From NCBI GenBank assembly GCA_047967505.1, contig CM106540.1: 64,000 bases of DNA. One strand, written 5' to 3'. Position 1 is the stretch's first letter. The number at the start of each line of letters is the position of its first letter. Below, one piece after another: positions 35,916 through 48,137 of this stretch. The notes beneath the pieces are model-generated. The model made no database searches. It was not told where the DNA came from and saw only the letters and a list, made by a program, of their open reading frames with translations. The stretch is from Dipteris shenzhenensis. Lineage: Eukaryota; Polypodiophyta; Polypodiopsida; Gleicheniales. The position numbers and the translations under genes were made by a program.

Positions 35916-37945
35916 AACGATGTTTGCATGGTTGGGCATGCATATGTTTTCGTTTGTCACCAAGTCTCATACATGAGTATGGAAAAATATGCATCGGCAT
36001 GCTCCTATCGCATGTGCATATGTTTGATGGGTACAATTATTTACACACTCCTTAAAACTATTCAATTGAAGGCCCATGCAAAGTATCATGACCATCAAAC
36101 ACTGTTTGCATGGTTGGGTAGGCATATGTCTGTATTTTTTCACCACATCTCATACATGAGTATGAAAGAATACACATCGACTTGCTACTACTGCATCTAC
36201 ATTTTTTTAATGGGTTCAATACTTTGAACACACCTTAAAACTATTCACTTCAAGGCCCATGCAAAGTATCATGTCCATTAGACACTGTTTGCATAGTTGG
36301 GCATACTTTTTGTGTGTGTTTTTCACCACGTCCCATACATTAAGTATAAAAAAATATGCATCGACGTGTTTCTATGACGTGTATTTTTTTTATTGGTATG
36401 AAACTTTGCACACACCTTAAACCTATTTGGTTTAAGGCCTATGCAAAGTATCATGTCCACATTAGACACTGTTTGCATGGTTGGGCATGCATATGTTCTC
36501 ATTTTTCATGTCTCAACATGAGTATAAAAACTATTCATCGGCATGCTCCTATCACATGTGCATTTGTCTGATGAATACGATACTTTGCACAAACCTTAAA
36601 AGTATTTACTTTAAGGCCCGTGCAAATTATCATGTCCACCAAATATTGTTTGCATGATTAGACACGCATATGTTTTCATTTTTCACCATGTCTCATATGT
36701 GAGTATGAAAAAATATGCATTGGCATCCTCCTATTGCATGCGCATATATCTGATGGTGGATACAATTCTTTGCACACACCTTAAAACTATTCATTTTAAG
36801 GCCCATGCAAAGGATCATGACCATCAAACACTGTTTGCATGGTTGGGTAGGCATATGTTCTTTTTTTTTCACCATATCTCATACATGAGTATGGAAAAAT
36901 ACGCATCGGTGTGCTACTCCCTCATGTGCATATGTCCAATGGGTATAACAATTTGCAAATGCCCTAAACCTACTCAATTAAGGTCCATGAAAAGTATCAT
37001 ATCCATTAGAAAACAATTGCATGGTTGGGCACACATATTTTTGTGTCTTTACCAAGTCCCATACACGAGTATTAAAAAATATGCATCAACATGATCCTAT
37101 CGCATGTGCATTTGTCTGATGGGTACCATAAACCTATTTACTTTAAGGCCCATAAAAATTATCATGTCCATCAGACACCATTTTCATGGTTGTGCATGCA
37201 TATGTTGCATTTTTCACCACGTCTCATACATGAGTATCAACAATACATATCGGCGTGCTCTTATCGCATGTGCATTTGTCCTATGGGTATGATACTTTGC
37301 ACACAACTAAAACTTATTTAGTTTAAGTCTTGTGAAAATTATCATGTCCATTAGACACCCTTTGCATGGTTGGGCACACATATGTTCTCGTTTTTCACCA
37401 CATCTCATACATGAGTATCAAAAATATGTATCGGTGTGCTCCTATCATATGTGCATTTATTTGATGGGTATGATACTTTTCAGACTCCTTAAACCTATTT
37501 AATTTAAGGAAGGTGCAAAGTATCATGTTCATTAGGCCATTTGCATTGTTGGGCATGCATAGGTTCTTTTTTTTAGCGACCTCTTATACATGAGTATCAA
37601 AAATATGTATGGGCATGCTCCTATCGCATGTGTATTTGTATAATGGATATGACACTTTTAAAATGTCTTAAAACTATTTAATTTAAGTCTTGTGCAAAGT
37701 ATCAGGTCCATCAAACACATTTGCATGGTTGGGCACACATATTTTCCTATTTTCCACCATGTCTTATACCTGAGTATCAAAAAATGAGCATATGCATGTA
37801 CCTATCGCATGTGCATTTGTCCAATGGATACGATACTTTGCAAATGCCTTAAGATTATTTATTTTAATACCTATGCAAAGTATCATGTCTATCAAACACT
37901 GCTTGCATGGTTGGCAATGCATATTTTTTCATTTTTCACATCTCA
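35916..37945 (+). repeat. 181-bp satellite array (diverged relative of the 182-bp satellite)
   Basis: About eleven units. The gtttgcatggttggg motif (with variants) occurs near 35922, 36108, 36292, 36472, 36648, 36834, 37018, 37188, 37364, 37548, 37726 and 37909, with spacings of 170-186 bp. Each unit also has tctcatacatgagtat, tcctatcgcatgtgcat, gatgggta and a caaagtatcatgtccatca segment. The last parallels caaagtattgtgcccatcgg of the larger satellite in sequence and position, so the two share ancestry. Confidence 0.88.
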
Positions 37946-38835
37946 TAGATGGTATAGGTCCTATTCTAAAGCAATATGCTACGCTACTCCAAATACAAAA
38001 ACACTTATCCAAAATATTTATGCCATCATTCCTATCAAGTTTTTACTTGTTTTGGCCATCGATTACCCAACATGGTTATGAAAAATCAATGTCGGTGATC
38101 CACATGCATTCTAGCATGTGCAACAGCGTTTTTTAAAATAAAAAGGCATGTGTAGACCTATTTGTGGGATAATATTTGATACGATACTTGGGTATGATAA
38201 GAATTAAAGGTATACTAAATCTCAATCCATTACGGGATATAGAGCCAGGGATTTGGCCTTACCCTATAAAAAATGCTTCAGCTCATAGTGCAATTAAAAA
38301 AATGTTATCTACCATAAAATAATACAATACGCTATTCCAAATGCAAAAAAAAAAAGCTAAAATTTTAATTCCATTGTGTATTAGAGTCCTATCAAGTTTC
38401 ATCCTGTCTCTACCATCGATGCCCAAAATGGTTATGAAAAACCAACGTTTGTGATCGACATGTGTTCTAGCTTATGCAATAGGATTTTTTAAAACAAAAA
38501 GGTATGTATGGACCCATTTATGTAACAATATTTGGTATAGTACGTGGGTATGATGTGATTTGGAGGCATACCAACTCTTGGTACATTATGAGATATAGAG
38601 CAATGGATTTGACCGTACCCTATAAAAAATATTTTGGCTCACAAAATGACACAAAATTTGTTATTTACCCTAAAACAATATCCTACACTACTTCAAATGC
38701 AATAACACCTAGCCAAAATATTTGTGCCATCATGTATTAGAGTCCTATAAAGTTTCATCTTGTTTCAACTATCGATGCCCAGCATGGTAACAAAAACCAA
38801 CATTGGTGACCCACACATGTTCTAGTGTGTGCGGA
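37946..38835 (+). repeat. 350-bp satellite, block 2
   Basis: Same family as 35094-35915: units contain gggatatagagc, ttaccctataaaaaatgctt, atggttatgaaaaacca and the ctagtgtgtgc boundary. Starts near 37960 (partial), 38115 and 38465. It resumes in the same orientation after the 181-bp array. Confidence 0.86.
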
Positions 38836-38840
38836 TGGTG

Positions 38841-39200
38841 GGCCATAGATTTGATGGAAGATCCAAGGGAGGATGGGTGTAGAAGGAACTTCAATCTAGG
38901 CCATAGATTTGATTAAAGGGCCAAGGGAGAATGGATGTAGAAGGCACTTCAATCTAGGCCATAGATTTGATGGAAGATCCAAGGTAGGAGATGGGTGTAG
39001 AAGGGGCTTCTCAATTTGAGCCATAGATTTGATGAAAGATCCAAGGGAGGAGGTGGGTGTAGAAGGCACTTCAATCTAGGCCATAGATTTTATAGAAGAT
39101 CCAAGGGAGGAGATGGGTGTAGAAGGTGCTTCAATCTAGGCCATAGATTTGATGGATGATCCAAGGATGGAGATGAATGTAGTAGGCACCTCAACCTAGC
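38841..39200 (+). repeat. 60-bp minisatellite, six copies
   Basis: Copies of ggccatagatttgatggaag...gggtgtagaaggcacttcaa start at about 38841, 38899, 38957, 39019, 39079 and 39139 (58-62 bp apart). No gene. Confidence 0.92.
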
Positions 39201-39344
39201 CCTCCATTATGTGCCTCAATCCTAGCCCTCCATCTATGAAGGTTGATCTCCACCATCCATTATGGTCCTTCATCCTAGCCCCCCATTATGTGCCTCCATA
39301 TTAGCCATTGATCTTGATCTGGATCAAGGGAAAGGTACCTATTG

Positions 39345-39640
39345 ATCACGTTTAATACTCCTCCCCCTCCCCCCTTTTATTTAATTCAAACCCTACTCTC
39401 CCTCCCCTTTTGTATCCTTAAATATTTTACTTACTTGAAGGCATACCCTTCCCCCCTTTAACTGTAACTATTTATACCACTCCCCCCTCCCTCCTTTATT
39501 TAATTGAAGCCCTCACCCCTTCCTCCTTTATCCCTAAATATTTTACCATGTATACCACTCCCCCCCCCCCATTTAATTGAAGCCCTCCCTCCCATCCCTA
39601 AATATCTATACCACTCCCCTCTCCCCTTCCTCAAAGTGAA
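39345..39640 (+). repeat. C-rich degenerate tandem repeat
   Basis: Alternates C/T runs (ccactcccccctccc) with tttaattgaagccct and tccctaaatatttt segments, about 90-110 bp per unit. Confidence 0.75.
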
Positions 39641-41095
39641 TTTCTTTGGATTTCAGTGTCGGAGATATTTTGCAAATGATATAATTTGCAAATAAGAACA
39701 TAGCAGAAGCTCAAGTTTTGGGATTTAAACAAGTGGATTAGTGGTCATTTGTGCAAATGAGGATTGTGAAAGTTACTAATGATGGTATGGGTGATAACGC
39801 AACATCATTCGATGGTCCCTATTATGAGGAAGGAAAAGATATGAGACGGAGCATGCAATTTTTGAAGATTAAAAAAAGACGTGGTTTTTAATGATAAAGA
39901 TAAGGTATACTACAATTTCAAAGGACTTGAAGAATATGTCAATAAGCAAGCTTTGTTGTCCCCTCAGAAGTGGATGATTTCAATGGACTCAAGTATAGAA
40001 GTGACATCTTATCAAGAGTGGATGAGTTTATTGGTACCAAGAAAGATAAAGAATTAAGAAGCAATGCCTTATCTGGAGTGGCTGCAAACAAATTGAAAGG
40101 CTTTAGCTTAGTCGATCAACATCATAGCAACTGGCTACTAAAGCTAAAGAAGAAACCTCGCGTGACTTGTTGGTAGGTCAAAGGGCTAAAAGTTCAATTT
40201 ATAGATGAAGTGGAACCGTGTAAATAGTAACAAAGACGGAAGGAATCATCAAATTTGTTTTACGATTTGTGCTATCGATAGCTGCCCGAAGCAATGGGTT
40301 TGACCGACTAGAAGTGAAAACTCTATAGGATGCCACAGATGACACCTCAACACACAAGCTAATCTCCATACTCATCATCCAAACATGAGCTTTAGTAGCA
40401 TGCAAAGAAGCTCCATTTGAAGAGCAATACAGGATGGAGGGCCGATTGATGTCAAAGTTGAAGGGAGCAAGAACTTGACCTCTGTTGCACTTTGATCATC
40501 CTCAAGGAGATGCCTCATATGGTTATTAGGGGTGCATGTGGAAGATGCATCTGAGGATTGGATTGTAGCTATTTTGACATTGCTTTGGTGGTACTTTATG
40601 GGTGGGTATTTCACTCCAAACCTGACGCACGTGTTGGGCAAGTAGCCAGTTCCTTTTCTGGATGTGGCTCCTTCAACTTTCATGGAGCATCCGAAACTGG
40701 GTAGTGAGGCATCTATTTTTCCTCTGATTAAGCTCTTCTCTTAGGTTGCTAGAGACTTGGTCATGGGTTTTCATTTTTCAACCTTTACTGTCCTTAACCT
40801 CTCAGCTTCTCCCTAGAAATCTAGTGAATGTGTTTTAGGTCTCTATAGTGGGGATTATTTGACAATCTCGCTAGTTCTTGGCCACTCACAGGCTCTTTCT
40901 GGAGGCATTCCTAGTTGAATTTTTAGCTCTTCATCTAGTTACCCATCATCTATTCAAAGCTTTCTCCCTGTCATCACAGCTCAACTTCATTCAGGTTTGT
41001 GCCTTGTCTTTTCTTGTATTTCAGTTCCCGTTCCATTGTATTGTTCTATTCTTGTTTAGTTTGATAAGCCTTTGCTAGGTGGCTCATTTAATAAT
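39641..41095. other. No recognised gene
   Basis: Plus-strand codons 39970-40176 (MDDFNGLKYRSDILSRVDEF) and minus-strand codons 40375-40683 look moderately protein-like but match no family I know and lack clear introns. They may be a degraded retroelement or gene piece. Confidence 0.3.
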
Positions 41096-41100
41096 GCTTT

Positions 41101-41133
<33 letters not shown>

Positions 41134-41150
41134 ATATATATATATATATT
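41096..41150. repeat. (CTAT)n and (TA)n microsatellite
   Basis: About eight ctat units followed by a TA run. Confidence 0.95.
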
Positions 41151-43560
41151 AGTAAGTTCATAGTAGGTAGCTTAATTGATGAAGCAAACAATTCTCTCTA
41201 TATACAAACAAGTGTACATAGAGATAATTGTCTGCTTTGTCAATTAAGCTACTTTTTTTTACATATAAGTAGTTTAAGATATATATATGTGCATGTATAT
41301 AGATATATTTATATTAATATAGATATTCAATTTTAAGTAATTTTATTTTTATTTATAGTAGCTAGAGTTCTTCTCCATTATTTTTGATTCCAATTTTCAT
41401 ACTTTGATCATCCCAATATGATGGATTATAACCTTAGCCATGATTAAACATTCATTTAACTTTTTGGGACTATCAAAATACATGCTAAACAATAGATGTG
41501 TTGTCATATTGGAAAATACATCTTATCTAATGTGATGACATTACACTCATCAATAACTTCTACAAACAACATATTAGGGAATTTGGGAAAATCCCAAGCC
41601 TCATTTTACAAGACATTAAAATGGGGCTATGGTGAACCCTCTCAAGCTTTTGTCAACAAACACCCCCCATGTGATATCATTGAAAAGATCTTAAAGAATA
41701 TTCTAAAGACACAAACTGTGAAATTTTGATACTTAAGATGCAACAAAAATTAAATTGAAAAGAAAAGTCCCAAAGTATTGGGAATTTCCCAAATTCTCTA
41801 ATATGGTGTTTACATCAAATTAGGACAAAAAAATGGCTTTGGACAAGATACATTTGATGCCTGCTAGAATTGGGCATACATAGTATTATTGCTTTGCAGA
41901 GTATTACATGATAAGACAAAACCAAACTGATGTTCACTATACAAAACATCGTTATATATGAATTTTGCTATACTTAGTTGTGACATGGATAACAGTTGGG
42001 GAGATGCATCCTAAACCTTCCTTCCCACCATAGCATGTATTGTTCTAACAAAATGTCATGTTGGATGGTGGCAGGTTAGTATCTCTCCTTCAATTAATGA
42101 TGACAAGGTTCACAAGGCTCGATGATTATAGTGGGGTATTTATATAAAAAACTGTTACATTAATTTGATTGATATTTAGACTTTTGGAAATTTCTCTAAA
42201 GACAACACTAGAAAAAGAAATTTACCAATCGATTGAATTATTGCAAGACAATGTGACACATTATATTATTTTACAAAGTAAGGCTCAGAATTTGTTTTGT
42301 ATTGAATCAATATGTTGAACTTGATTTGTAGGTGTATTGTAAATGCACACACAAAGCTTACTAACTTCATAGAGGTATCCTCTACTAGTCAATAAGACAA
42401 ATGATTTTTTTCAAAAATTCATAATTAAACCATTAAACTAAAACAAATGCACATTGATGAAGTCTTTTGGTTGGCATGGGATTTGATCACGTTGGGGTAT
42501 GATGCACCATTCCCTAGTTGCCCAAGCATTTTTAGTCATCATATTAGATGTAGAGTTTCATAAGAAAGTCCAAAAGATTATCGCAGATACTGTAAAAAAT
42601 GACCCCAAATCTCTGATGTTTACTAGTTCAGCTAGCAATAGAAGATTGGTGCAAACCATGACACTTGAGTCACATAGATAAAAAAGCTTCACTCATAAAA
42701 CTAGTGTAGATTCAAAATCAACTTAATGAGTTGATAATCCAAGATGAAAAACAAGAATAACATTTTATAATTAGAATTCCCTAGTAAATGAAAAGGTTGT
42801 TTGAAATCCATGGACTAAAGGATATGCTATCTAATTATTTATTAGAAAAGAGAGACTATTTGGAGACACATATCCTAGCCCCATGGGCAAAGGATGATCT
42901 TCTTAAGAAGAAGAAGAGATTCCTACACAAAGACATAATACTCAGCCACTTCTCAATAGCTCACCCCACTAAAGCTTTATGCCTACTATACATATCACTT
43001 TTTATGAGGATGACCAGATGAGGAAAGAACAACTTTTCCCCTAAAGCCGACATGCTATGGCAGTGAATATGGGAGAGCACATGAAGACATAAGAGGAAAA
43101 TCTAAAAAATTGAAGGCTTGCCAGGCCATATGCCCATGGGTGCAACAGGATTCTCCAAAAAAATAGGTTGACCTAAAGACTCAGGACCTTGGCCACAAAT
43201 GGCTAAAGATATGAGAATTCTAGCGTATCATGTCGCTACAAATTATCTCTTTGCCATGAAGACCTACCTCACTAATCTCATGTGTAGAAGTTTCCAATAC
43301 TATGACCGTGGACGGTAGCTAGAAAAGGATATCAATGGGGCGAAAGGAGACTAGGTAGTAAAAGATTTTAGAGTAAAAAAGGAAGGCGCAAGATGGATCA
43401 GAGAGGTTCAGATACAATAAATCAGCATGAATCGAGAACTTGTATTACAAGATTATCCTACTTATCTTCCACACCATAGACCCAATTGTAAGTGTATTTG
43501 TGTAATGAAATAGTTGAAACGAAATAACTGTTGCTTTCTATGACAGATAGTATCTTTGTT
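41151..43560. other. AT-rich sequence without a recognised gene
   Basis: Only short frames. The frame at 42788-43021 (MKRLFEIHGLKDMLSNYLLE) is charged and helical-looking, but I do not recognise it. No repeats of note. Confidence 0.35.
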
Positions 43561-43569
43561 TTGGTTTAG

Positions 43570-44515
43570 ATATATATCCCTCAGCATGGCAACCAATGGA
43601 GTGCATACTGGGATTCTTTGATGCTTTACATGGTGCTATTGGGGAGCTACAATACAAAGGTAGAAAATCAACAACATTGCCTGAATCGGGTATATTTTTT
43701 TATGATCACTTTTATCAATTGATGGACAATGATCACTCACACGGTTTATTAAAAAAGTAAGATCTGTTGGTGTGGAATATAATTGATTGGCCACAGTCCC
43801 TGATGGTGGCAGCATCACAGAATCATACAGAGCCAAACTATTTTTGGAAGTATAGCATTCTCTAAAACCAAATATTACTACCAGTATAGTTAAAATCAAT
43901 GTTTTCATGCCACTTACAGTTTTTGTAGAACTTTTTCAAGATTATCCAGTTAAAGTTTGTAAGATAATGTTGACTTTCAGAGCAAAAGGATATGATGCAA
44001 TTCCAATTCCAAAAATGTTGGATAATGGTTGGGATAGAATGGTAGCCAACAATGTGTATTGTGAGGTTTCTCATAACTCCATCAACATTAAGTACATGAT
44101 TGTCTCGCAAAACTTTATTTCATCTTTTTAATCTAAACACAACAGGATGATAGGCACAAAACTTGTGGCAATGGACCAAGATGAGAGGTCTTCAAGTCCG
44201 ACAATTGAAATAAATGTTATTGAGAATGACATCCTTCTAACATCCATATCATTGGGACAATACTGCACACTCTCTCAGCTACGCAATGACATTATTATGG
44301 AGACTGAGAACAATATCTGTGAAGAATTTTTATTCATTTTGAACAACAGGAAAGTAAGTTGGTTTCCACCCTGTGTTTCTCCTAAATCGATTCTCTTTAC
44401 ATTTACATATTGCTAAAAATTTATTTTTGCAGATACTTCAAAGGAGTGAAAGCAAAATTCAATGCAAGGACATTGTACATAGAACAATTCATATAATTCA
44501 AAGCTATTGACTCTA
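43570..44515 (+). pseudogene. Unrecognised multi-exon gene remnant
   Basis: After a tttag acceptor-like site at 43570 the frames YIPQHGNQWSAYWDS and ECILGFFDALHGAIGELQYK are open. A later run reads RAKLFLEV, INVFMPLTVFVELFQDYPVK, ITLxFRAKGYDAIPIPK-like codons and NGWDRMVANNVYCEVSH (ending about 44131). A further exon-like stretch from 44147 reads IEINVIENDILLTSISLGQY, LSQLRNDIIMETENN and EEFLFILNNRK with a gtaagt donor at about 44353, continued at 44432 (ILQRSESKIQCKDIVH). At least two in-frame stops lie in the middle part. The pattern is that of a once-real host gene, but I cannot assign a family. Confidence 0.4.
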
Positions 44516-45950
44516 GATATTACTTGCAATCTTTAAAAAAAAGTTGACATTTGATGTATTGATACAAAATGATTATAAGTATCATGTGTCTTTCTATTGT
44601 TGCTGAGAATCTTTATGTTGACTTTTTTACAGTGGAGACTCCTTCTGAGAAGAGTTGTCTTTAGCTTCTTCCACATGCTACTTAGGTTGCTGCTGCTGTA
44701 CATCCTCCGTGGGGAGGATTACTAGAATTTGAGCGACTACATTCGAGCGAGGATGTGGTTTGAGCAAAGACTTTCATAAATTTTGACAATCTAGTGTGAT
44801 GATTTATGTTCAAAAAGTATCATGCATTGCTTACTTTTACGGTTGTTGTCCTACCCATGATATTGTGAGTAATTAATTGTCTTATGTATAAACAACAATT
44901 TCTAAAAATGTGTGGCTATGTTTTTGCAAGGGTTAAGAAAGAAGGAGGGGTGGAAGAAAGGGATCAAAGTATGTTTTTCTTGTGCAATTTCCATTTTGAA
45001 GAAAAAAAATAATGGGAGGAGGAGCCTCCCAGGAGTTGCAATATTGTGGCCTCTTAGGAGGCTTCCTCCTACTAATTTTATTTGGACCATAACTTGGTCA
45101 ATCAGACTCCAAATATGGTCATGTTTGTAGTCACAATGATCGAAAAGATATGAATGAATCCATTTATCATGCTAAAATGTCAAAATTCTAGAGCTTTAGA
45201 AAGTTTGTACTTATCTTTGTTTCATTAGAACTAGACCTTATCAAACTCTATATTTTCTTATGACCATGGATTTTTCTCATATAGAGTTCGGGTCCTTGGT
45301 TTCCTCCCTCCATCCTAGAGGTGTATATGTATGGTCATGTACATATGAAGGTGATCTATATTTAGTTAGCATCATGGTCTTAAGGTGATCAATAATTTAT
45401 TAGCTCCATAGTTTAACCATTTTATTCATATGATTATTTCATGTACAAAATGGATCAAGTCATACGGGTAGCATAAAAACCAATGAGCTAGAAATAGCTA
45501 TTTGTGATGGGTTTTGCTAGAGGGGCTTCTATATCATGGATGGGACTATTGTTGTTTGTATGTAACTCCACAAAATAAAGAAACCCCTTTAACCTTACAT
45601 AATTTTGAGCGACCGCCTCAAGATGTAGACATTGCAACATTTCGCTTTTGTATCCATTGAATGATTGCTAACTTGCATGGATTTATTATTTATCAAATTA
45701 AAGGTTTTCTCTTTGTATGTTGCTAAAAATTTTCCCTTTGGTATTCATTGAATCATTGCTAACTTGCATGGATTTATGAGTTATCCCAATGGTAAGTTTT
45801 ATCTTTGTAAAAATAAGTAAAAACAATCTCTTATAGTGTCATGTAGATTCAACCATTTTTAGTAAATAATTATTGCTACTATTTAGACAAAGTTCCTCAC
45901 AAGCATTGCTCGAACTCTAGGCTCGCTCAAACGTAGTCGCTCGATGTTTC
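44516..45950. other. No recognised gene
   Basis: AT-rich sequence. A gattgctaacttgcatggattta segment recurs near 45660 and 45755. Nothing else supported. Confidence 0.4.
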
Positions 45951-45953
45951 TAC

Positions 45954-48137
45954 TTACTCCTCTCTGGGTACTGCCTCTTCATGCATCGACTCCTCATGCT
46001 CCTTTTGTGTCCTTGCCTCCTCGTGCATGGGCTCGGGCTCATGTTGCTTTGATGTCCCTGCCTCCTCGTGCATAGGCTCGAGCTTTTGTGGTAGCTCTAC
46101 TTGGAAAGGATCAACTATGGCTTCTCCTTCCACATCCTTCAAGAATTATTCGAGGAGCTCATCAACACCAACACCTTCTAGAATATCTTCTAGATTGATA
46201 AGTGAGACATGGACATTTTGAGCCTCTTGTTCAACCCGGAGATCTTCAAGGCCTTTTGAGTTCTCTCATGTATGGATTGTTTGATTTGGTGTTGGACAAG
46301 GGGAAGAGACCTCTAGCAGCTTCAAAATTGTCTTTTCTCTAAAGCTATTTACATATTCAGAGCCAAAACTATCCTCTTTCATCTGCAATAAAAACAAAGA
46401 ATGTTTTCGATTCTTTTGTATCAATGCATTGAATTTAGAACTTCTTAAACAAATATGCAATAAAAGTGCTTACAAATTCAGGCCGTATCTCTGAAAAGTA
46501 TGTGTCCATATATTTTGTGCTTTTATTGGAGCCCTCCATCCACAAGAGAAAGGATCCTCCTATTGTGGTGTCTGTTTTATCAAAATAGAAAGCTAAGATG
46601 TATATTGGACTATGAAGAGTGCAAAAATAAGAGAGAGATAAAGATAAGTGACTATGATTACTATACCTGCAATTGCATTAGTTGAGTTGAATCTAACATC
46701 TTTAAATTTGGATCACGGAGGTCTAGTGCATCCATTAGTCTTTTGAGATAGCTGCAATGGGAATGAAGGGCAACAAAATATAAAATTCTTACTTTTGCAT
46801 GTAAAAGCAATATTGTTGTCTTTTTAAGAGAAAACCTAGAAATCGCATTTTACAGCAAAAGCATGGGAAATGACTGACTTACAATTCTAGATCCTGATGG
46901 GTGCCTTTTAAGGAGTTAAAGGTATAGCATAACTTTTGTTGTCTGTCTATATGCACCAAACTCCAGTGATTGCTACTACAAGAAAAACACCAAACATGAG
47001 GGGATTAGACCAAGAGGGTGTAAATACAATTTGAACATATCAGGATTTTGTCAATAGAGGGTAGTGGTGGAAAAGGTCAGGAAACATACTCTGAACAATA
47101 TGGGAGTAGAATCATATAAACCACATCCAAATTGCAAACATGAAACCACTTGGAAATGCTTTTGATTGATGTCTTGTTATCCTTCAACTTGAAAGATATA
47201 GCTGGATCAACTATATACACAGAGTGCTGAAGGCTTTGATGGATCTGACTCTTAAAAAAACTACAAAAAACCACTTCACTTAGCCTATGAAAAAGTGAAT
47301 GCTACAAAGACATAAACACAATTGACCTAGAAAGATATACTCACTATAGCGCTGCAAGCATGATTGTGCAAGTGACATGGTTTTCTTTATGTGCTAAAGC
47401 CATGATGCAATCTTGTGTCAGATCCTAGGTCAGGTCATCATTCACAGTCTTTACAGATATTATGATCCTTGGTCCAAGTTGTAGGAGCTTTTGCTGAATT
47501 TGCACCGGCCTCAGTAATGTCTAGGATTCCAAGACAGACATTGTTTCTTTAACTCTCTCCCTAAGGGACTCTTCATAGGAAACCTTGCCTCTAGTCTCAT
47601 GTTGGTGATTGACCTCTATGATCTTTACTGTATCTGCTTTAGGTTTCCTGGCTAGAGGTATCAACAGGGTATCTCTCATTTTTAGATCATCCCAATCCGT
47701 TGCATTAAGGATCTTGTCATATCTATAACTGACCCTTACAAGTGTTTGGATGTCTTTTTTCATGATAGTAACCCTATGTGCATGCACTGCTACCATCATA
47801 GTGTCTTGGAAAAACTCTATAAGCCACTCTTCAGCAACTTCTTGGAGAGCAAGTAGTGCAGTCCTTTGCCATCTAAAGTCTACGTGCTAGTTGATGCATA
47901 TTGCCCTCACAAGCCTCTAGAATGGTGCCATGGGTATTGCATACCCTATGGCTTTCTGAGCCTTCTTGATCTCCATTAAGACAGATCTACTTTGGCTCAC
48001 TCTATTCTTCTTGTTCCTTGCTAGCATGTGCACAGGCTTCCCCTTCTTTGAGGATTTTGATCTAGATGGAGCTGTGGCAGTCCTGCAATGTCAGGTCCCT
48101 TGCCTTTCTTTTTGGCTGTTGCTTTGGCTCTTGCCAT
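45954..48137 (-). pseudogene. Histone H3 (CENH3-like) fold joined to a Ulp1-like module
   Basis: Minus strand. Start at 48137 gives MARAKATAKKKGKG; after a frameshift the H3 core follows: SVLMEIKKAQKAIGYAIPMAPF, a TAG at the position of the conserved Gln (47917-47919), RLVRAICIN, a TAG (47887-47889), VDFRWQRTALLALQEVAEEW, LIEFFQDTMMVAVHAHRVTI and MKKDIQ. The RW, DTM and MKKD residues are more like plant CENH3 than canonical H3. The same frame continues into an extension and a linker like those of the arm genes (VKTVNDDLT, DCIMAL). Downstream exons give HSVYIVDPAISFKLKDNKTS, HWSLVHIDRQQ then KLCYTFNSLKG (His 46966-46968, Asn 46915-46917) and DTTIGGSF, where Gly replaces the catalytic Cys. The tail has three EPMHEEA-type repeats. 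Dead in this copy; chimera structure is the key point. Confidence 0.72.

Noticed and set aside
44995-45080. Stem-loop (aggaggagcctccc ... aggaggcttcctcct) as a structured RNA
   Set aside because: The pairing is short and imperfect, and there is no promoter, terminator or conservation to support it.
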